Below the pieces are notes generated by a model that saw only the letters and a list, made by a program, of their open reading frames with translations, had not been told where the DNA came from and did not search any database. From contig JABYQR010000435.1 of the NCBI GenBank assembly GCA_022592445.1, positions 1-34,881 of the forward strand: a stretch of 34,881 bases of DNA, given 5' to 3'. This document shows, piece by piece, positions 1 through 9,522 of this stretch (positions are counted from its first letter, which is position 1; each line of letters opens with the position of its first letter). The translations under genes were made by a program, and so were the position numbers. The stretch is from Cytidiella melzeri. Its lineage: Eukaryota; Basidiomycota; Agaricomycetes; Polyporales; Irpicaceae.

Positions 1-38
1 CGCCCACCGTCGTCCCCATCAATTCCACACCTGTCACG

Positions 39-1098
39 ATGACAACACCCGCAGTCGATCCTGCCTTGATTGCAGCCATTGTAGCTGCAGTTACACAAGC
101 AATGCCAAGACCGCAAGTCACGGTCAACAATAACGACACCAAGCCCGATAGATACAAGGGCGAACATGGCCGTGACTTAGAACGGTTCTTGTCACAATGC
201 GAGGCTTACTGGGTGACCGCCAGTATTGCCGATGAAAGAACCAAGGTCCTGACAGCAATCTACCGGTTGTCAGAAAGGCCGCCCAATGGGCAATACCGGT
301 CACGGATCATATGGCTGACCACAACGGCAACTTGCCGGCCAACCTCGATACCTGGGCCAAGTTTAAAACTGAGCTCAAGAAGTACTTCGGCGATGCAACG
401 CCCGAAGATACTGCTATCCGTGAGTTGGAGAAGCTCTGTGGAGCTGAGAAGAAGGAGAAAACGCGCGTGACGTAGGAACATATGTCACAGACTTCCAATC
501 CTACGTGGGTCGCATCTCCGGATTAAGCGACAAGGACAAGGAGATCCGCTTCATCAAGGGCCTCCCAGAGTACATCTATGGTAGATTGGCAACTGCCGAA
601 GCTCCGCCAACGAACTATCAGGGGTGGATTGATAGGTCTCTGAAAATGGCGGCTGCGTATGCCCGCATCAGAGAAACAACGGAGAAGAAAATTCCGTCTG
701 TTCCCTCGTCGACCACGTCGAGACCTACTCAGTCCCAGCCCCGGTTTACTCCGGTTCCTCGCGCTTCCAACGGTCCGGTTCCTATGGAGGTTGACGCCTC
801 CAAGATGCAACAAGGTCGGCGGTGTTATAACTGCCAGGAACTTACGACGGATCCCAGTCACATTGCACGCACGTGCACCAAGCCTGCAGTTCCTCGTCCA
901 CCTCCTCGTGGACCACGTGTAGCTGCTACCAATGGGGAGGCATCTTCTTCTCGGGCCGAAGAAAAGAAGCCTGAGAAGGAAGAAGCGTCGAACTCGTCGG
1001 GAGTATCGGAAGTGACACTCAAGGCCGTACTAGGAGAACTGGAGAAGTTGAGGGCGGAGAACGCCGACCTCAAGAAGAGACTTGAGGAGGGTTTTTGA
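39..1098 (+). pseudogene. gag: E1 gag, broken by two frameshifts
   Basis: This is the capsid/nucleocapsid protein that would package element RNA in cytoplasmic particles. The first ATG is at 39. The frame is coherent to about 285, then the matching Gag reading moves to another frame (about 285-470), and from about 475 it continues in the frame of 505-1098. Two small indels are the simplest explanation. A nucleic-acid-binding knuckle-like motif lies near 820-885 (C-x2-C-x9-H-x4-C, with wider spacing than the usual CCHC). The C-terminus is a lysine/glutamate-rich coiled coil ending in TGA at 1096-1098. The breaks make it non-functional as written unless sequencing errors are involved. Confidence 0.85.
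1089..1095 (+). promoter_or_regulatory. Predicted -1 ribosomal frameshift site of E1
   Basis: The heptamer GGGTTTT is read in gag as G GGT TTT, immediately before the gag stop TGA (1096-1098). Slipping back one base gives TTG ATT at 1095, which is exactly the open pol frame. Pol has no ATG at its start, so a Gag-Pol fusion by -1 frameshifting is the simplest way to express it. The slippery pattern X XXY YYZ is established. Its use here is inferred. Confidence 0.7.
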
Positions 1099-4000
1099 TT
1101 CGGGCCGTGATTCGAGCTGCGCAAGCACGCGCCCCGCGTATACCATGTAACAATAGATTTTCCGTACTCGCGTCCGATGTATTAGAGACTGGTTCTGAAT
1201 CAGAACATTTTCACGTACCCATCACAGTTTCAGGAGTGCGGAGATCTAAAGAAGTCGCAGCAATGATTGATAGTGGAGCCTCGACACTATTCATTCATAA
1301 ACGGTTTGTTCGAGAGCATCGTATCAGAACCCGGAAGTTAAAACAACCCATTCCGGTGTACAACATAGATGGAACCCCAAATCGAGACGGGGCTATTGAC
1401 GAAGTTGCCATTCTCAATATGAGGATAGGGGACCACGAGGAGAGGACCATCTTCACGGTCACTGATATTGGACCCGAAGACGTAATTATAGGAATCGATT
1501 GGTTGCGGTATCATAACCCCACCATTGATTGGTACGAAGGCATCATCAGGATGGATGGATGTCCTGATGCATGTAAACCCAGGCAACGGGTTGATGAAGC
1601 AAAAGAGGTTGCAGCTAAGAGAACAGCTGAGCCTAAACGAAAGAAGAGAACTCCGGGATTACGGAAAGTTGTGGAACAACTTCCGTACTTGCCGGTGGAT
1701 ACGGAGGATGCCGAAGAAGACATTGAGGAAACCACGGAAGGTTCAGGAAGTTTGGATGGGGCCGAATTGCCGAAGTTACAGGCACAGGCCACTACTCAGC
1801 TCGGTGGAAAAGGAACTCCCCGACGCATTGTACGCACACGTCCGACACCTATGGTACAGGAAGGCGAACGCCTGTTCACTCTAGCGGGATACACATACTC
1901 TAGTGAACTAGCTGAGGTTGAGAACCGGGTTAAACCAGTCAAAACCTTTGAAGAGATGGTACCTGAGCAATATCGTCAACATGCTCACATTTTCTCTGAA
2001 ACGGAATCTCAACGACTTCCAGAACACAAGTCGTACGACCATGCAATTGAGTTAGTTCCGGAAGCAAAAGGATTCCATGCAAAGGTTTACCCGCTATCAC
2101 ACCCTGAGCAAGAAGAGCTTGATAAGTTTATCCGAGAGAACCTAGAGAAGGGGTACATTCGACCGTCGAAATCCCCAATGGCGTCACCCTTCTTCTTTGT
2201 CAAGAAAAAGGATGGAAAGTTACGCCCAGTGCAGGATTACCGGAAGTTGAACGAAGTCACTATCAAAAACAGGTATCCACTGCCGTTGATCTCCGAACTC
2301 ATGGATAGATTGCGCGGTGCTAAGTTCTTCACTAAGCTGGACGTCAGATGGGGGTACAATAATGTCCGCATCAAGGAAGGCGACGAACACAAAGCTGCAT
2401 TTGTCACCAACCGAGGACTGTTTGAACCTACGGTCATGTTCTTTGGTCTTACCAATTCCCCGGCCACGTTCCAGAACATGATGAACGACATCTTTGCTGA
2501 TCTTATTGCTGAAGGCAAGGTCACCGTCTACCTAGATGATATCCTCATCTATTCCAAGGAGATCTCCGAGCACCGCGAGGTGGTACATGAAGTTCTGAGA
2601 CGGCTCAGACAACATGATCTGTTTCTTAAACCGGAGAAATGCGAATTTGAGCGTTCAGAGACAGAATATCTTGGTGTTATCATTGGTCACAATCAGTTAC
2701 GCATGGACCCTGTCAAAGTAAAAGCAGTGGCTGAGTGGCCTGTACCGCAGAATGTCTCCGATATCCGCCGATTCCGTGGGTTTGCAAACTTCTACCGGAG
2801 ATTCATCAAAGACTTCGGAAAGATATGTAAGCCCTTAGACCGTCTCACGGGTAAGGTTCCTTGGAAATGGGGCCCTGAAGAACAGTCGGCGTTTGATGAA
2901 CTCCGCCGACGATTTGTGGAAGCGCCGGTATTGGCAATGTGGAGTTTTGATAGACCCACACGTTTGGAAACGGATGCATCCGGGTATGCAATGGGAGGGG
3001 TATTGGAACAACAAGCCGAAGACGGCACGTGGCATCCAGTAGCCTATCGGTCTGAAGGCATGACTGAGACTGAACGAAACTATGAGATCTACGACCGAGA
3101 ACTCATGGCAATTGTACGAGCCCTTGAAGACTGGCGTCATTACTTAGAAGGGCTACCAGAGAAATTCCCTATCTTCTCTGATCACAAGAACCTCGAGTAC
3201 TGGAAGACAGCTCGTAACTTGACACGCCGTCAAGCACGTTGGTCGTTGTTTCTCTCACGTTTTAACTTTGAAATCATTCCGAAGCCCGGAAAATCAATGG
3301 GAAAGTCGGATTCTATGTCTAGGCTAGGCCAACACGAGGTCAAGGACGAAGAAGATAATCTATCACGAATAGTCCTAGGACCAGAGGTCTTCCGAGCTGC
3401 TGCTTCTCAACGGGGGCAAGCTAGCGTACAACCAGACAGAGACCTGTTAAAACGTATCCGTGAATGTTCTCTGCGAGAGACTGAAGTGGCAGAAGCACTT
3501 GCCAAAGTCAAGAAACTCGGACCTCGTCTTCTTAGTCGGGGACTCGAAGAATGGAACGTGGAGAACGGACTGTTATTGTTCCGGGGAAAAGTTTATGTCC
3601 CTAAAGATGACGAAATCCGAAAGGAACTGGTTCGGAGACATCATGACTTACCCGCCGCCGGACATCCAGGCAGGTACAAGACACTGGAACTGCTATCTCG
3701 GAACTACTGGTGGCCCAGCATGACACGCTTTGTCAATGACTATGTAGACACATGTGACACCTGTCAAAGAACGAAGACATACCCCGCTCCACCACGCGGT
3801 CCACTCAATCCGCTAGAGCCACCCAATGCTCCATGGGAAAGCGTCACCACAGACTTTATTGTCAAGCTGCCGCCATGTAAAGGGTACGATTCCATCACGG
3901 TTGCAGTTGATCGAACAACCGCGCAAGTGCACTGTTACCCATCACGGGAAAGCATGAAAACCCCTGAACACGTGCAGGATTATATTGCAAACGTGTTTCG

Positions 4001-5048
4001 ACTCCACGGTGTACCTCGACAGATGATCTCAGACCGCGGATCAGTGTTCGCGTCCAAGTTCCTTCGTGCTATCTACGATGCACTCGGAGTAAAGTCGTCC
4101 ATGTCCACCGCGTATCACCCTCAGACAGACGGCAAAACAGAACGTATGAATCAAGAGATAGAACAGTATCTCCGAGTGTTCTGCTCCTTCAGACAGGATG
4201 ACTGGGTAGATTGGTTACCGATTGCGGAGTTTGCGCTTAATAGCCGAGTACACTCGTCCACCGGGAAGGCTCCCTTCGAACTGATCTATGGGTATCTACC
4301 GGAATTCCAGGTGCCTTTGAACCCAGTGTCCAATGTTCCCGCAGCAGATGAACGTCTTCGAGCATTACGAGAAGCCCAAGAAGATGCTAAAGCTGCGCTA
4401 CAACTTACGGCAGAACGCATGAAACGGTTCTACGATCATGGAGTTGCAAAAGCTCCGCAGCTTAAAGTTGGTGACAAAGTTTACGTAGAACGTGAAAAAC
4501 ATCCAAAGGAACAGCCGGTGGCAAAGCTAGCACCAAAACGAGATGGTCCCTATGAGATCTTAGAAAAGATTGGGGATTTGAATTACCGGGTTAAACTTAC
4601 CATTCGGGACAAGCGTCACCCAGTGTTCCATGTGGATAGGTTGCGACCAGCCAAGACGGCAAGTTTGGTCCCTAACCGGGAATTTCCTGAACCTGAGCCG
4701 ATTGTGGTAGACGAAGAAGAGGAGTACGAGGTAGAACAGATTCTTGATTCAAGGATCTTCGGGCGAAAGAAGGAGTTTCAGTACCGTGTTAAGTGGAAAG
4801 GATACCCAGAATCAGAAAATTCCTGGGAACCAGCCACCAACGTCACTCATGCCGATGAAGTCGTAAAGGATTTCCACAGACGACACCCAGGAGCTCCACG
4901 ACCAATTGCTGCATCTCTATTCTTGGCAATGAATTTCCGACCAATTAATGAGAATTTTGAGAAGCTACCTTCAGAAACTCTACGACGCGTATCCTTGTGG
5001 GAAGACGGAAAAGACTCAACTCCTGCCTTCCGGAGAAAAGGCCTTTAG
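1095..5048 (+). CDS. pol: E1 Pol polyprotein (PR-RT-RNaseH-INT-chromodomain)
   Basis: This polyprotein of about 1317 residues copies element RNA into DNA and inserts it into the genome. Domains seen: aspartic protease with DSGAS near residue 58; reverse transcriptase with YLDD near residue 477; RNase H starting at ETDASGYAMGG near 625; integrase zinc region HH..CDTC at about 849-890; integrase catalytic D, D and E near 919, 979 and 1014 (the last in DGKTERMNQE); and a chromodomain at about 1210-1265 with the VKWKGYPESENSWEP core. No internal stop is present. The frame opens with TTG overlapping the gag stop, so translation probably enters by -1 frameshift. All key catalytic motifs look intact, so E1 could supply enzymes in trans if transcribed. 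Confidence 0.95.
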   Translation: MIRAVIRAAQARAPRIPCNNRFSVLASDVLETGSESEHFHVPITVSGVRRSKEVAAMIDSGASTLFIHKRFVREHRIRTRKLKQPIPVYNIDGTPNRDGAIDEVAILNMRIGDHEERTIFTVTDIGPEDVIIGIDWLRYHNPTIDWYEGIIRMDGCPDACKPRQRVDEAKEVAAKRTAEPKRKKRTPGLRKVVEQLPYLPVDTEDAEEDIEETTEGSGSLDGAELPKLQAQATTQLGGKGTPRRIVRTRPTPMVQEGERLFTLAGYTYSSELAEVENRVKPVKTFEEMVPEQYRQHAHIFSETESQRLPEHKSYDHAIELVPEAKGFHAKVYPLSHPEQEELDKFIRENLEKGYIRPSKSPMASPFFFVKKKDGKLRPVQDYRKLNEVTIKNRYPLPLISELMDRLRGAKFFTKLDVRWGYNNVRIKEGDEHKAAFVTNRGLFEPTVMFFGLTNSPATFQNMMNDIFADLIAEGKVTVYLDDILIYSKEISEHREVVHEVLRRLRQHDLFLKPEKCEFERSETEYLGVIIGHNQLRMDPVKVKAVAEWPVPQNVSDIRRFRGFANFYRRFIKDFGKICKPLDRLTGKVPWKWGPEEQSAFDELRRRFVEAPVLAMWSFDRPTRLETDASGYAMGGVLEQQAEDGTWHPVAYRSEGMTETERNYEIYDRELMAIVRALEDWRHYLEGLPEKFPIFSDHKNLEYWKTARNLTRRQARWSLFLSRFNFEIIPKPGKSMGKSDSMSRLGQHEVKDEEDNLSRIVLGPEVFRAAASQRGQASVQPDRDLLKRIRECSLRETEVAEALAKVKKLGPRLLSRGLEEWNVENGLLLFRGKVYVPKDDEIRKELVRRHHDLPAAGHPGRYKTLELLSRNYWWPSMTRFVNDYVDTCDTCQRTKTYPAPPRGPLNPLEPPNAPWESVTTDFIVKLPPCKGYDSITVAVDRTTAQVHCYPSRESMKTPEHVQDYIANVFRLHGVPRQMISDRGSVFASKFLRAIYDALGVKSSMSTAYHPQTDGKTERMNQEIEQYLRVFCSFRQDDWVDWLPIAEFALNSRVHSSTGKAPFELIYGYLPEFQVPLNPVSNVPAADERLRALREAQEDAKAALQLTAERMKRFYDHGVAKAPQLKVGDKVYVEREKHPKEQPVAKLAPKRDGPYEILEKIGDLNYRVKLTIRDKRHPVFHVDRLRPAKTASLVPNREFPEPEPIVVDEEEEYEVEQILDSRIFGRKKEFQYRVKWKGYPESENSWEPATNVTHADEVVKDFHRRHPGAPRPIAASLFLAMNFRPINENFEKLPSETLRRVSLWEDGKDSTPAFRRKGL

Positions 5049-5058
5049 GAGGGGGTAA

Positions 5059-5550
5059 TGTCACGAGCATGCACACTTTTTCCTTTCTTTTCCTCTTATT
5101 TTCCTTATCTTATCTTATCGATGGTACATGGCTACTGCATGTGATCAAGTGCATGTGACAGACTGGTCACATGATCATAGAAAGTGCTGGAACATTGTGG
5201 AACATTGTAGAACATCGCACCATAGCACACCATACGTTTCCACGGCAGTGTTAGGAGTACAGACCCGGTACCAGGGGTCCTTGTCTGAGATGTATATAAA
5301 CCCACCCTGTAGCTCCCTAAAGACCTCAGATTCTACCTCCTGGTCTTTAGGTGACGTCCACCTTGTACCTAGTCCTTCACAGTACTAATATAACCTGGTC
5401 TTTAGCTCATCGTTAGCTGCTCCCTCGTCGTCGTCTCTCCCCCTTTCATCATCATCATCCCTGTCGTCATTGTCCACGCGAGTTCGCTCGTCGTTCCTCC
5501 CCCATCGTCACTTCCTCGCTCTTCATAAGAGTTTGGTTGTGTTCTTGACA
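5059..5550 (+). repeat. E1 3' LTR (492 bp)
   Basis: The LTR begins directly after the polypurine tract AGGAGGGGGTAA (5047-5058). It starts with TGTCA, and I place its end at 5550 because TTGACA mirrors that start; the end is inferred because no second copy is in the window. It contains a TATA box (TGTATATAAACC, about 5290). An 8-bp inverted repeat, CATGTGAC/GTCACATG, lies near 5153-5174. The short repeat GAACATTGT recurs near 5190-5210. The extent could be shorter. Confidence 0.65.
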
Positions 5551-5934
5551 GCGGTACTGCACGGTAAAGTCCAGCCCAAAGCCGCTCAAGAATGGAGCCA
5601 GATGTTGGTTCATAGGAAGGCTGCAAAGACAAATGTGCTGACGAACATTGCAGAGCTCTCAGCTCGTGCCTTACCTGCTGCAATGTAACTTTGGGCTTCA
5701 TCGTTGTCCTCCATGTCGACTCTTTTCTACTCTGGGACTGTTAGATATTTTGGAAATGTATACTAATCAGTAGGCTGAAATGTCAGGATTGTGCGCTCGT
5801 ACGCTGAGTGCAGTGTGGCTTTGCGCTCACTTAACTTAACGCGTTGACCTGTCTCTTAAAACCTTAAGACAGGATTTGTATAAATGAGGTGCCCTCGCGC
5901 GCATATGTTTTCTCTCTAAAACCCTCACATCACC
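5551..5934 (+). other. Unassigned sequence with a possible 3' exon relic and promoter
   Basis: From 5551 to 5688 one plus frame is open and coding-like, rich in alanine and lysine, and ends in TAA at 5686-5688. I do not recognise it. It may be the last exon of a gene hit by the E1 LTR. 5689-5934 has no convincing gene. It holds a TATA-like TTTGTATAAATGA near 5875 and a pyrimidine-rich stretch just before the ATG at 5935, so it probably is the promoter of the following interrupted ORF. Confidence 0.4.
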
Positions 5935-6257
5935 ATGCCCGTCTCAGCTTCACAGAAGAAGCATCCTGCCACTCGTTCCAGGCGGGCCAAAAGCCTTGCT
6001 GCTCCTGGTTCCAAGAAGCCGAAGGGCAAGAGGAGCCTGCCTAGAGTTGCTGCCAAGGAACCTCCTCCAAGCAGCACCAAATGGCAACACAGCATGAGAA
6101 TGGGGACAACGATGACTTTATAGATGCCAACACCGATGATGAGAGCAGGGACTCGAGTAACAACAGCAAAAGTGAGGATGTCAGTGAGGTAGGAGATTTA
6201 GCCCCCAAGTGCCGCGTCAAGGCCATTCACGCTGCCCTTGTTGCCAACCGCAAGTAC
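5935..6257 (+). pseudogene. Unrecognised gene start, cut by a copia LTR
   Basis: The ATG at 5935 lies about 55 bases after a TATA-like box. The first part encodes a very basic, lysine/proline/serine-rich segment of about 50 residues. The reading then moves to the frame of 6081-6257, which is acidic and serine-rich (aspartate/glutamate/serine run) and ends in a basic patch. The frame change may be a short intron or an indel. The ORF runs straight into the TGTTAG end of the copia LTR at 6258, so the insertion cut it. A basic plus acidic low-complexity N-terminus is common in nuclear or transposon-encoded proteins. The function is unknown. Confidence 0.4.
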
Positions 6258-6428
6258 TGTTAGAAGGCTATGAAAGTAGTGGGGAGTGTTGAGAGAGCAA
6301 GAGTGAGAGAGATCACACAGTGGGAGTTGGGGATCAAAAGTGCGTGCTGTTGCATTGATCAGAGTAAGTCTTATATACGGTAACTACGGCGCTAGTACGT
6401 TAAGCGTCTAAATTAGTATAGTCAAACA
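6258..6428 (-). repeat. copia LTR (171 bp)
   Basis: The LTR begins TGTTAG and ends AAACA on the plus strand, so the element-sense LTR runs from TGTTTGAC to CTAACA. It directly follows the polypurine tract CTTGAAGGGGAG (minus, about 6429-6440). The partner LTR is absent from the window. A TATA-like TCTTATATACGG sits near 6369. Confidence 0.75.
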
Positions 6429-6505
6429 CTCCCCTTCAAGCACGAATATGAAGTAGTTCATTGAAGTGCTTGAGTTTTTCAAGAGGTAGTGCTTTAGTAA
6501 GTGTA

Positions 6506-7108
6506 TCAGCTAGTAAGTGTATCAGCACGTTGATTGTTAGAAGATATGTGATGAATAGTTATATACTTCTTGAGTACACAATTGCTGATGAAATTCTTAT
6601 GAATTTCAAAGTGTTTAGTTCGTTGCGAATGTTGCTCGTCAGGTGAGCTAACAATGGCAATATTTGATGCACTGTCAGTATACATTTTGACAGGATCCAT
6701 AGTAAAGTTCAGTAGTTCGTCAATGAGTGCTTTTAGATATATAGCCTCAGTTGACGCATGCGCTAAGGCATATAGTTTGGCTTCAGTAACCGATAGTGTT
6801 ATGAGTGAACCGCGCTTACTTGACCAAGAGACAAGCGAGTCATTGTATGTAAAGGTGTAGCCCATTATTGGTTTATTGCTGTATGTAGTCATACCGTCAG
6901 AATCAGCGTATCCAACAAGTGAAGTATTATGATTCCTGAAGAATGAAGAAGAATTGTTCCAGTTCGCGCCAGCACATTGATGCTTTTTCAGATGTGACCT
7001 TTTTGTCCCCCAAACTGTGGGAATTTGATGGGGTAATACATGCGGTAATAAATTTTGTAACAGTGTGGTGTAGTGATTTGATGGTGTTTCATTTGCTTTG
7101 TTATTCAC
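6506..7108 (-). pseudogene. pol: copia RNase H domain, truncated Pol
   Basis: The ORF carries the copia RNase H signature: LVGYADSDG, then a glycine-tyrosine turn, VSWSSKR, SVTEAKLYAL, YTDSASNIAI, RTKHFEIHKNF and QRADTLT near the end. The three acidic catalytic positions (in YADSD, TEA and TDSA) are present. The first 60 or so residues only loosely resemble the region between reverse transcriptase and RNase H and look frame-damaged. The ORF is AT-rich compared with the gypsy genes around it. Confidence 0.85.
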
Positions 7109-7110
7109 TC

Positions 7111-8050
7111 TACAAATGCGTGTGATGAGCTGAATCTCCCATCAAAAATCTGTTTTTGTATTTTGTATTGAACACATGTACATGAATAGACACAAATTTT
7201 ACATCATCAGATAGTCCTGCCCCTCAGCAACACACAGACATAAAAATCTTCTTGGATGAACCCAACATTGGGGAAATACAGTCAATATACTGATAAAACT
7301 TGCTCAGACTCCGTTTGAAACCCCGCTGATCTTTTTCTTGCAGGTTATCACATGATTTTTGGCTATCCGGTTTGTACCAATCACATAGTTTGCAAGCGGC
7401 TGCCACCGCATCGGGCCAATTTCCCCTCTCACTGATGGCAAAACCAGTAATTGTCAGTGAGTGACACTCTGCCAACTTCACCCCAGAGATAAACCTGATC
7501 TAGGGAAATCAGAACTTCCAAATGTCCCAACCTTGTGAAATGTGCGTTTGTCATCTACTCTGCAATTTCAAGTACACTTGGCCGGCTTACAGGCAATTTT
7601 CTTGTGTTGCATGTGTGACTCAGTGGTTATTTACTCAGTGGCAATATTGTCTGTTGGCTAGATACATTTCTCTTTCCCTCTACATGTAGTCGTGTACCTT
7701 GACTATTGGGCGATAGCACAGACTTGGATGAGGGTTTGTACCGTGAGTGATCTGTCCGCAAATTGCAATCATCAGTGCAAGGTCTTGCGTAACGTGAGGG
7801 TTCACGAGCACTCACAATACCAGAACACAGTCCTGAGTTGCAAATTGTAGGACAACAGGGCGAGGACGTGAGTGCTGAAGGTCAATGTGGACTGCGCACA
7901 CTGGCTCCCACGACCAACACGTTGTCGAGAATCAAATGACTGGTGCTGCAGGCAAAAAGCTTACAACTAGTAGAGCGGCAAGTCGGGTTGCACATGCAGA
8001 GCACATGAATTTTCAAGACAAATGTTGGCGTACAGTACAGAATTATTGGA
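7111..8050. other. Low-information stretch with one small minus ORF
   Basis: I see no confident gene here. An 85-codon minus ORF at 7224-7481 has a plausible protein-like composition (several tryptophan and cysteine residues, CKLCDWYKPDSQ near its middle) but no family I recognise. 7482-7860 shows nothing I can name. 7861-8050 is probably the 3' flank of the ALG12 relic, which ends at 8051 on the minus strand. Confidence 0.35.
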
Positions 8051-8824
8051 TCACCACCCTCTCCTCTCCAGCACGGCCAAGTTGTCGCCTTCTACATACT
8101 CGAGCACCCGCCACGGCTTCATCAGTTCCAGCTTCAATGCACCTACATTGAATGTCCACTTCTCAAACGCAGGTATCACCGCCATCATTACCCAAGAACT
8201 CTTCGGGAAGCCAGTCGCCTCCCACGCGTTCATCCCAACGCCGTCCTGAATCTCGACGATAGCATGCGTGATTGAGCGGTCAGTAGTGATAGATGTTGGA
8301 GAGACGTCCTCTGTTTTGTTGTACACCCAGTCGTAAGCAAGGGGAGGTGGGCGGACGCCGAGGTCAGGGAAGTACGGTGGTGCGTGGGTTTGTTGGAAAA
8401 GCGAGGCGCCGGTTTGAGTGGCGAGGTTGGATATGTGAACCTGCACTACGCATGGGCATTGATGCTCAGAACAAAACCAAAGAAGAGAGAGATAAAATGC
8501 TCACCGGCGTGTCTATCGGCGTACATCTCATTGAAACGCGCGAGCGCTTTGCCTCCTGGGTAGTTGTTGATTGACGAAATGGAGAATATAACCGTAAGGA
8601 GACAATTGAGCACGAGACAGCCTGCAACGAGGAGAAATGTGAGACGGCCAAACAGGCTGCTCTTCCTCCGGGAGATCCTACCAATGCAAATACGTTAAAG
8701 CCAAATACGGGGTAAGGGGCACTCGTACATCCATGTAGCACCGCGAGCAGCAGCAATGTTGAATATCTATATCCTCATTGTTGGCTCACCTCATTGACTT
8801 CGGAGTGCGCGTAATCACACTTAC
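8051..8824 (-). pseudogene. ALG12: ALG12 3' end, 5'-truncated: ER alpha-1,6-mannosyltransferase
   Basis: ALG12 is the ER-membrane mannosyltransferase that adds the eighth mannose to the dolichol-linked N-glycan precursor. Only its C-terminal part is here. Reading minus: a 38-nt exon (8766-8729) encodes IFNIAAARGATWM; an intron (8728-8678, GT..AG); an exon (8677-8505) with a hydrophobic segment then SINNYPGGKALARFNEMYA; an intron (8504-8446); and the last exon (8445-8051) with VHISNLATQTGASLF and YNKTEDVSP, ending in TGA. These match the family pattern NYPGG, HI..AAQTG and Y.K.EDV. A possible further intron (8824-8767, donor GTAAGT) ends at a hairpin, beyond which the gene is absent. About 190 of an expected 500 or more residues remain. 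Confidence 0.85.
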
Positions 8825-8882
8825 ATCCTATTTTGAACAAGGTGCGCAGAAACGCGCGTCTTGTTCAAAAGAGGACGTAAGC
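8820..8882. repeat. Imperfect hairpin at the ALG12 break
   Basis: Two arms of about 27 bases face each other. The left starts CTTACATCCTATTTTGAAC. The right, read in reverse complement, starts CTTACGTCCTCTTTTGAAC. A few mismatches and a loop of only a few bases separate them. The stem covers the predicted splice donor and marks where recognisable ALG12 sequence stops, so it may be a transposon end or excision relic. Confidence 0.6.
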
Positions 8883-8900
8883 TCTTGCCTGTCAGCACCA

Positions 8901-9127
8901 AGTTACGCTTTGTGGCGCATGAGGACAGAAACATCATTGCAGAGCTAAATGCCCGTGAATTTTGCCGGTCAAACATGTTAGGGAAGTGGATTCGCACGAT
9001 AAGGAGTTGAATGTTGGCAAAATTTGATATCGAGCAAATATCGCGGGGCGGGCGTTAAAATGACCTTGTTCGACTCAGAACGTAAAATTTGCGTGACAAG
9101 GGGTATTCTCAACAACATGCTGAGTTA
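8901..9127 (-). repeat. Repeat B' (inverted, diverged copy of 28770-28993)
   Basis: 8934-9127, reverse complemented, follows 28770-28965 with scattered substitutions, sharing for example CATTCAACTCCTTATC and CGCCCGCCCCGCGATATT-like segments. 8901-8928 corresponds to 28966-28993 but in the opposite relative orientation (see findings). The right copy lies just past the broken permease, so B probably was its 3' flank. Confidence 0.8.
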
Positions 9128-9359
9128 TCAGTCCTAGCAGGTGATGGGCTCAGGGGCGTTGGCACTGTTAGACGGGGAGGAGAGGGAAGAAGATGAGTGA
9201 CTAGAGAAAGGAAGGGGGAAAACGGGTGTCGGGTGAGATTTGGACTTTAGAAACCAAAGACGGTAGTGCAGTGTGTAGATTTATGATGTGTTCGCCAGAG
9301 TCGAGGTCTTGGTTTCAGAGTGGTGGTTGTCGCGAAGTGAGTCAAGCAGTGTGTGGTGG
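9128..9359 (-). repeat. Repeat A' (inverted copy of 26158-26389)
   Basis: This 232-base segment, reverse complemented, matches the 232 bases at 26158-26389 that lead into the permease relic. Shared landmarks include CACCCGACACCCGTTTTC and CCTGCTAGGACTGA. A' abuts B' directly, so relative to the right-hand locus the whole permease body is missing between them. Confidence 0.85.
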
Positions 9360-9522
9360 CCAGGGAACGCTCTCCCACAAACGTTACCTGGACGAAGCAA
9401 CCGCAAAAGTGACCGCGTTGGAGTGCAAAGTAGAGATCCTACGCGCGCAAAGGCCGGCGTCCTCGAGTGATTTGGATCCTCTCCCGCAAGGCAAACCTAC
9501 CAGTCAACGTCTTTGGTTCCGG
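9360..9522. other. Old target DNA left of the D solo LTR
   Basis: The plus frame ending at 9525 is open across this stretch, with a heptad-like charged segment (about 9380-9450), but it has no recognised family. The sequence continues at 25447 once the D LTR and one copy of CCGG are removed. I cannot name a gene here. Confidence 0.4.

Larger units (their letters stand above)
1..5550 (+). mobile_element. E1: Ty3/gypsy chromovirus, 5' end outside window
   Basis: The order is gag, protease, reverse transcriptase, RNase H, integrase, chromodomain, polypurine tract and 3' LTR, which is the Ty3/gypsy (Metaviridae) chromovirus plan. The 5' LTR and primer-binding site lie left of base 1, so no target duplication can be tested. 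Gag is frameshifted but pol is fully open. The chromodomain at the pol C-terminus is typical of chromoviruses and is thought to steer integration to modified chromatin. E2 in this window is a close relative: their integrase and chromodomain segments align by eye. Confidence 0.95.
6258..7110 (-). mobile_element. Ty1/copia 3' remnant
   Basis: On the minus strand the order is RNase H, a short tail, the polypurine tract AAGGGGAG, then an LTR. Everything upstream of RNase H (gag, protease, integrase, reverse transcriptase) is missing, so this is a 5'-truncated copy. I cannot place its right end exactly; homology fades around 7110. The short LTR fits the copia superfamily. It interrupts the unrecognised ORF that starts at 5935. 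Confidence 0.85.
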
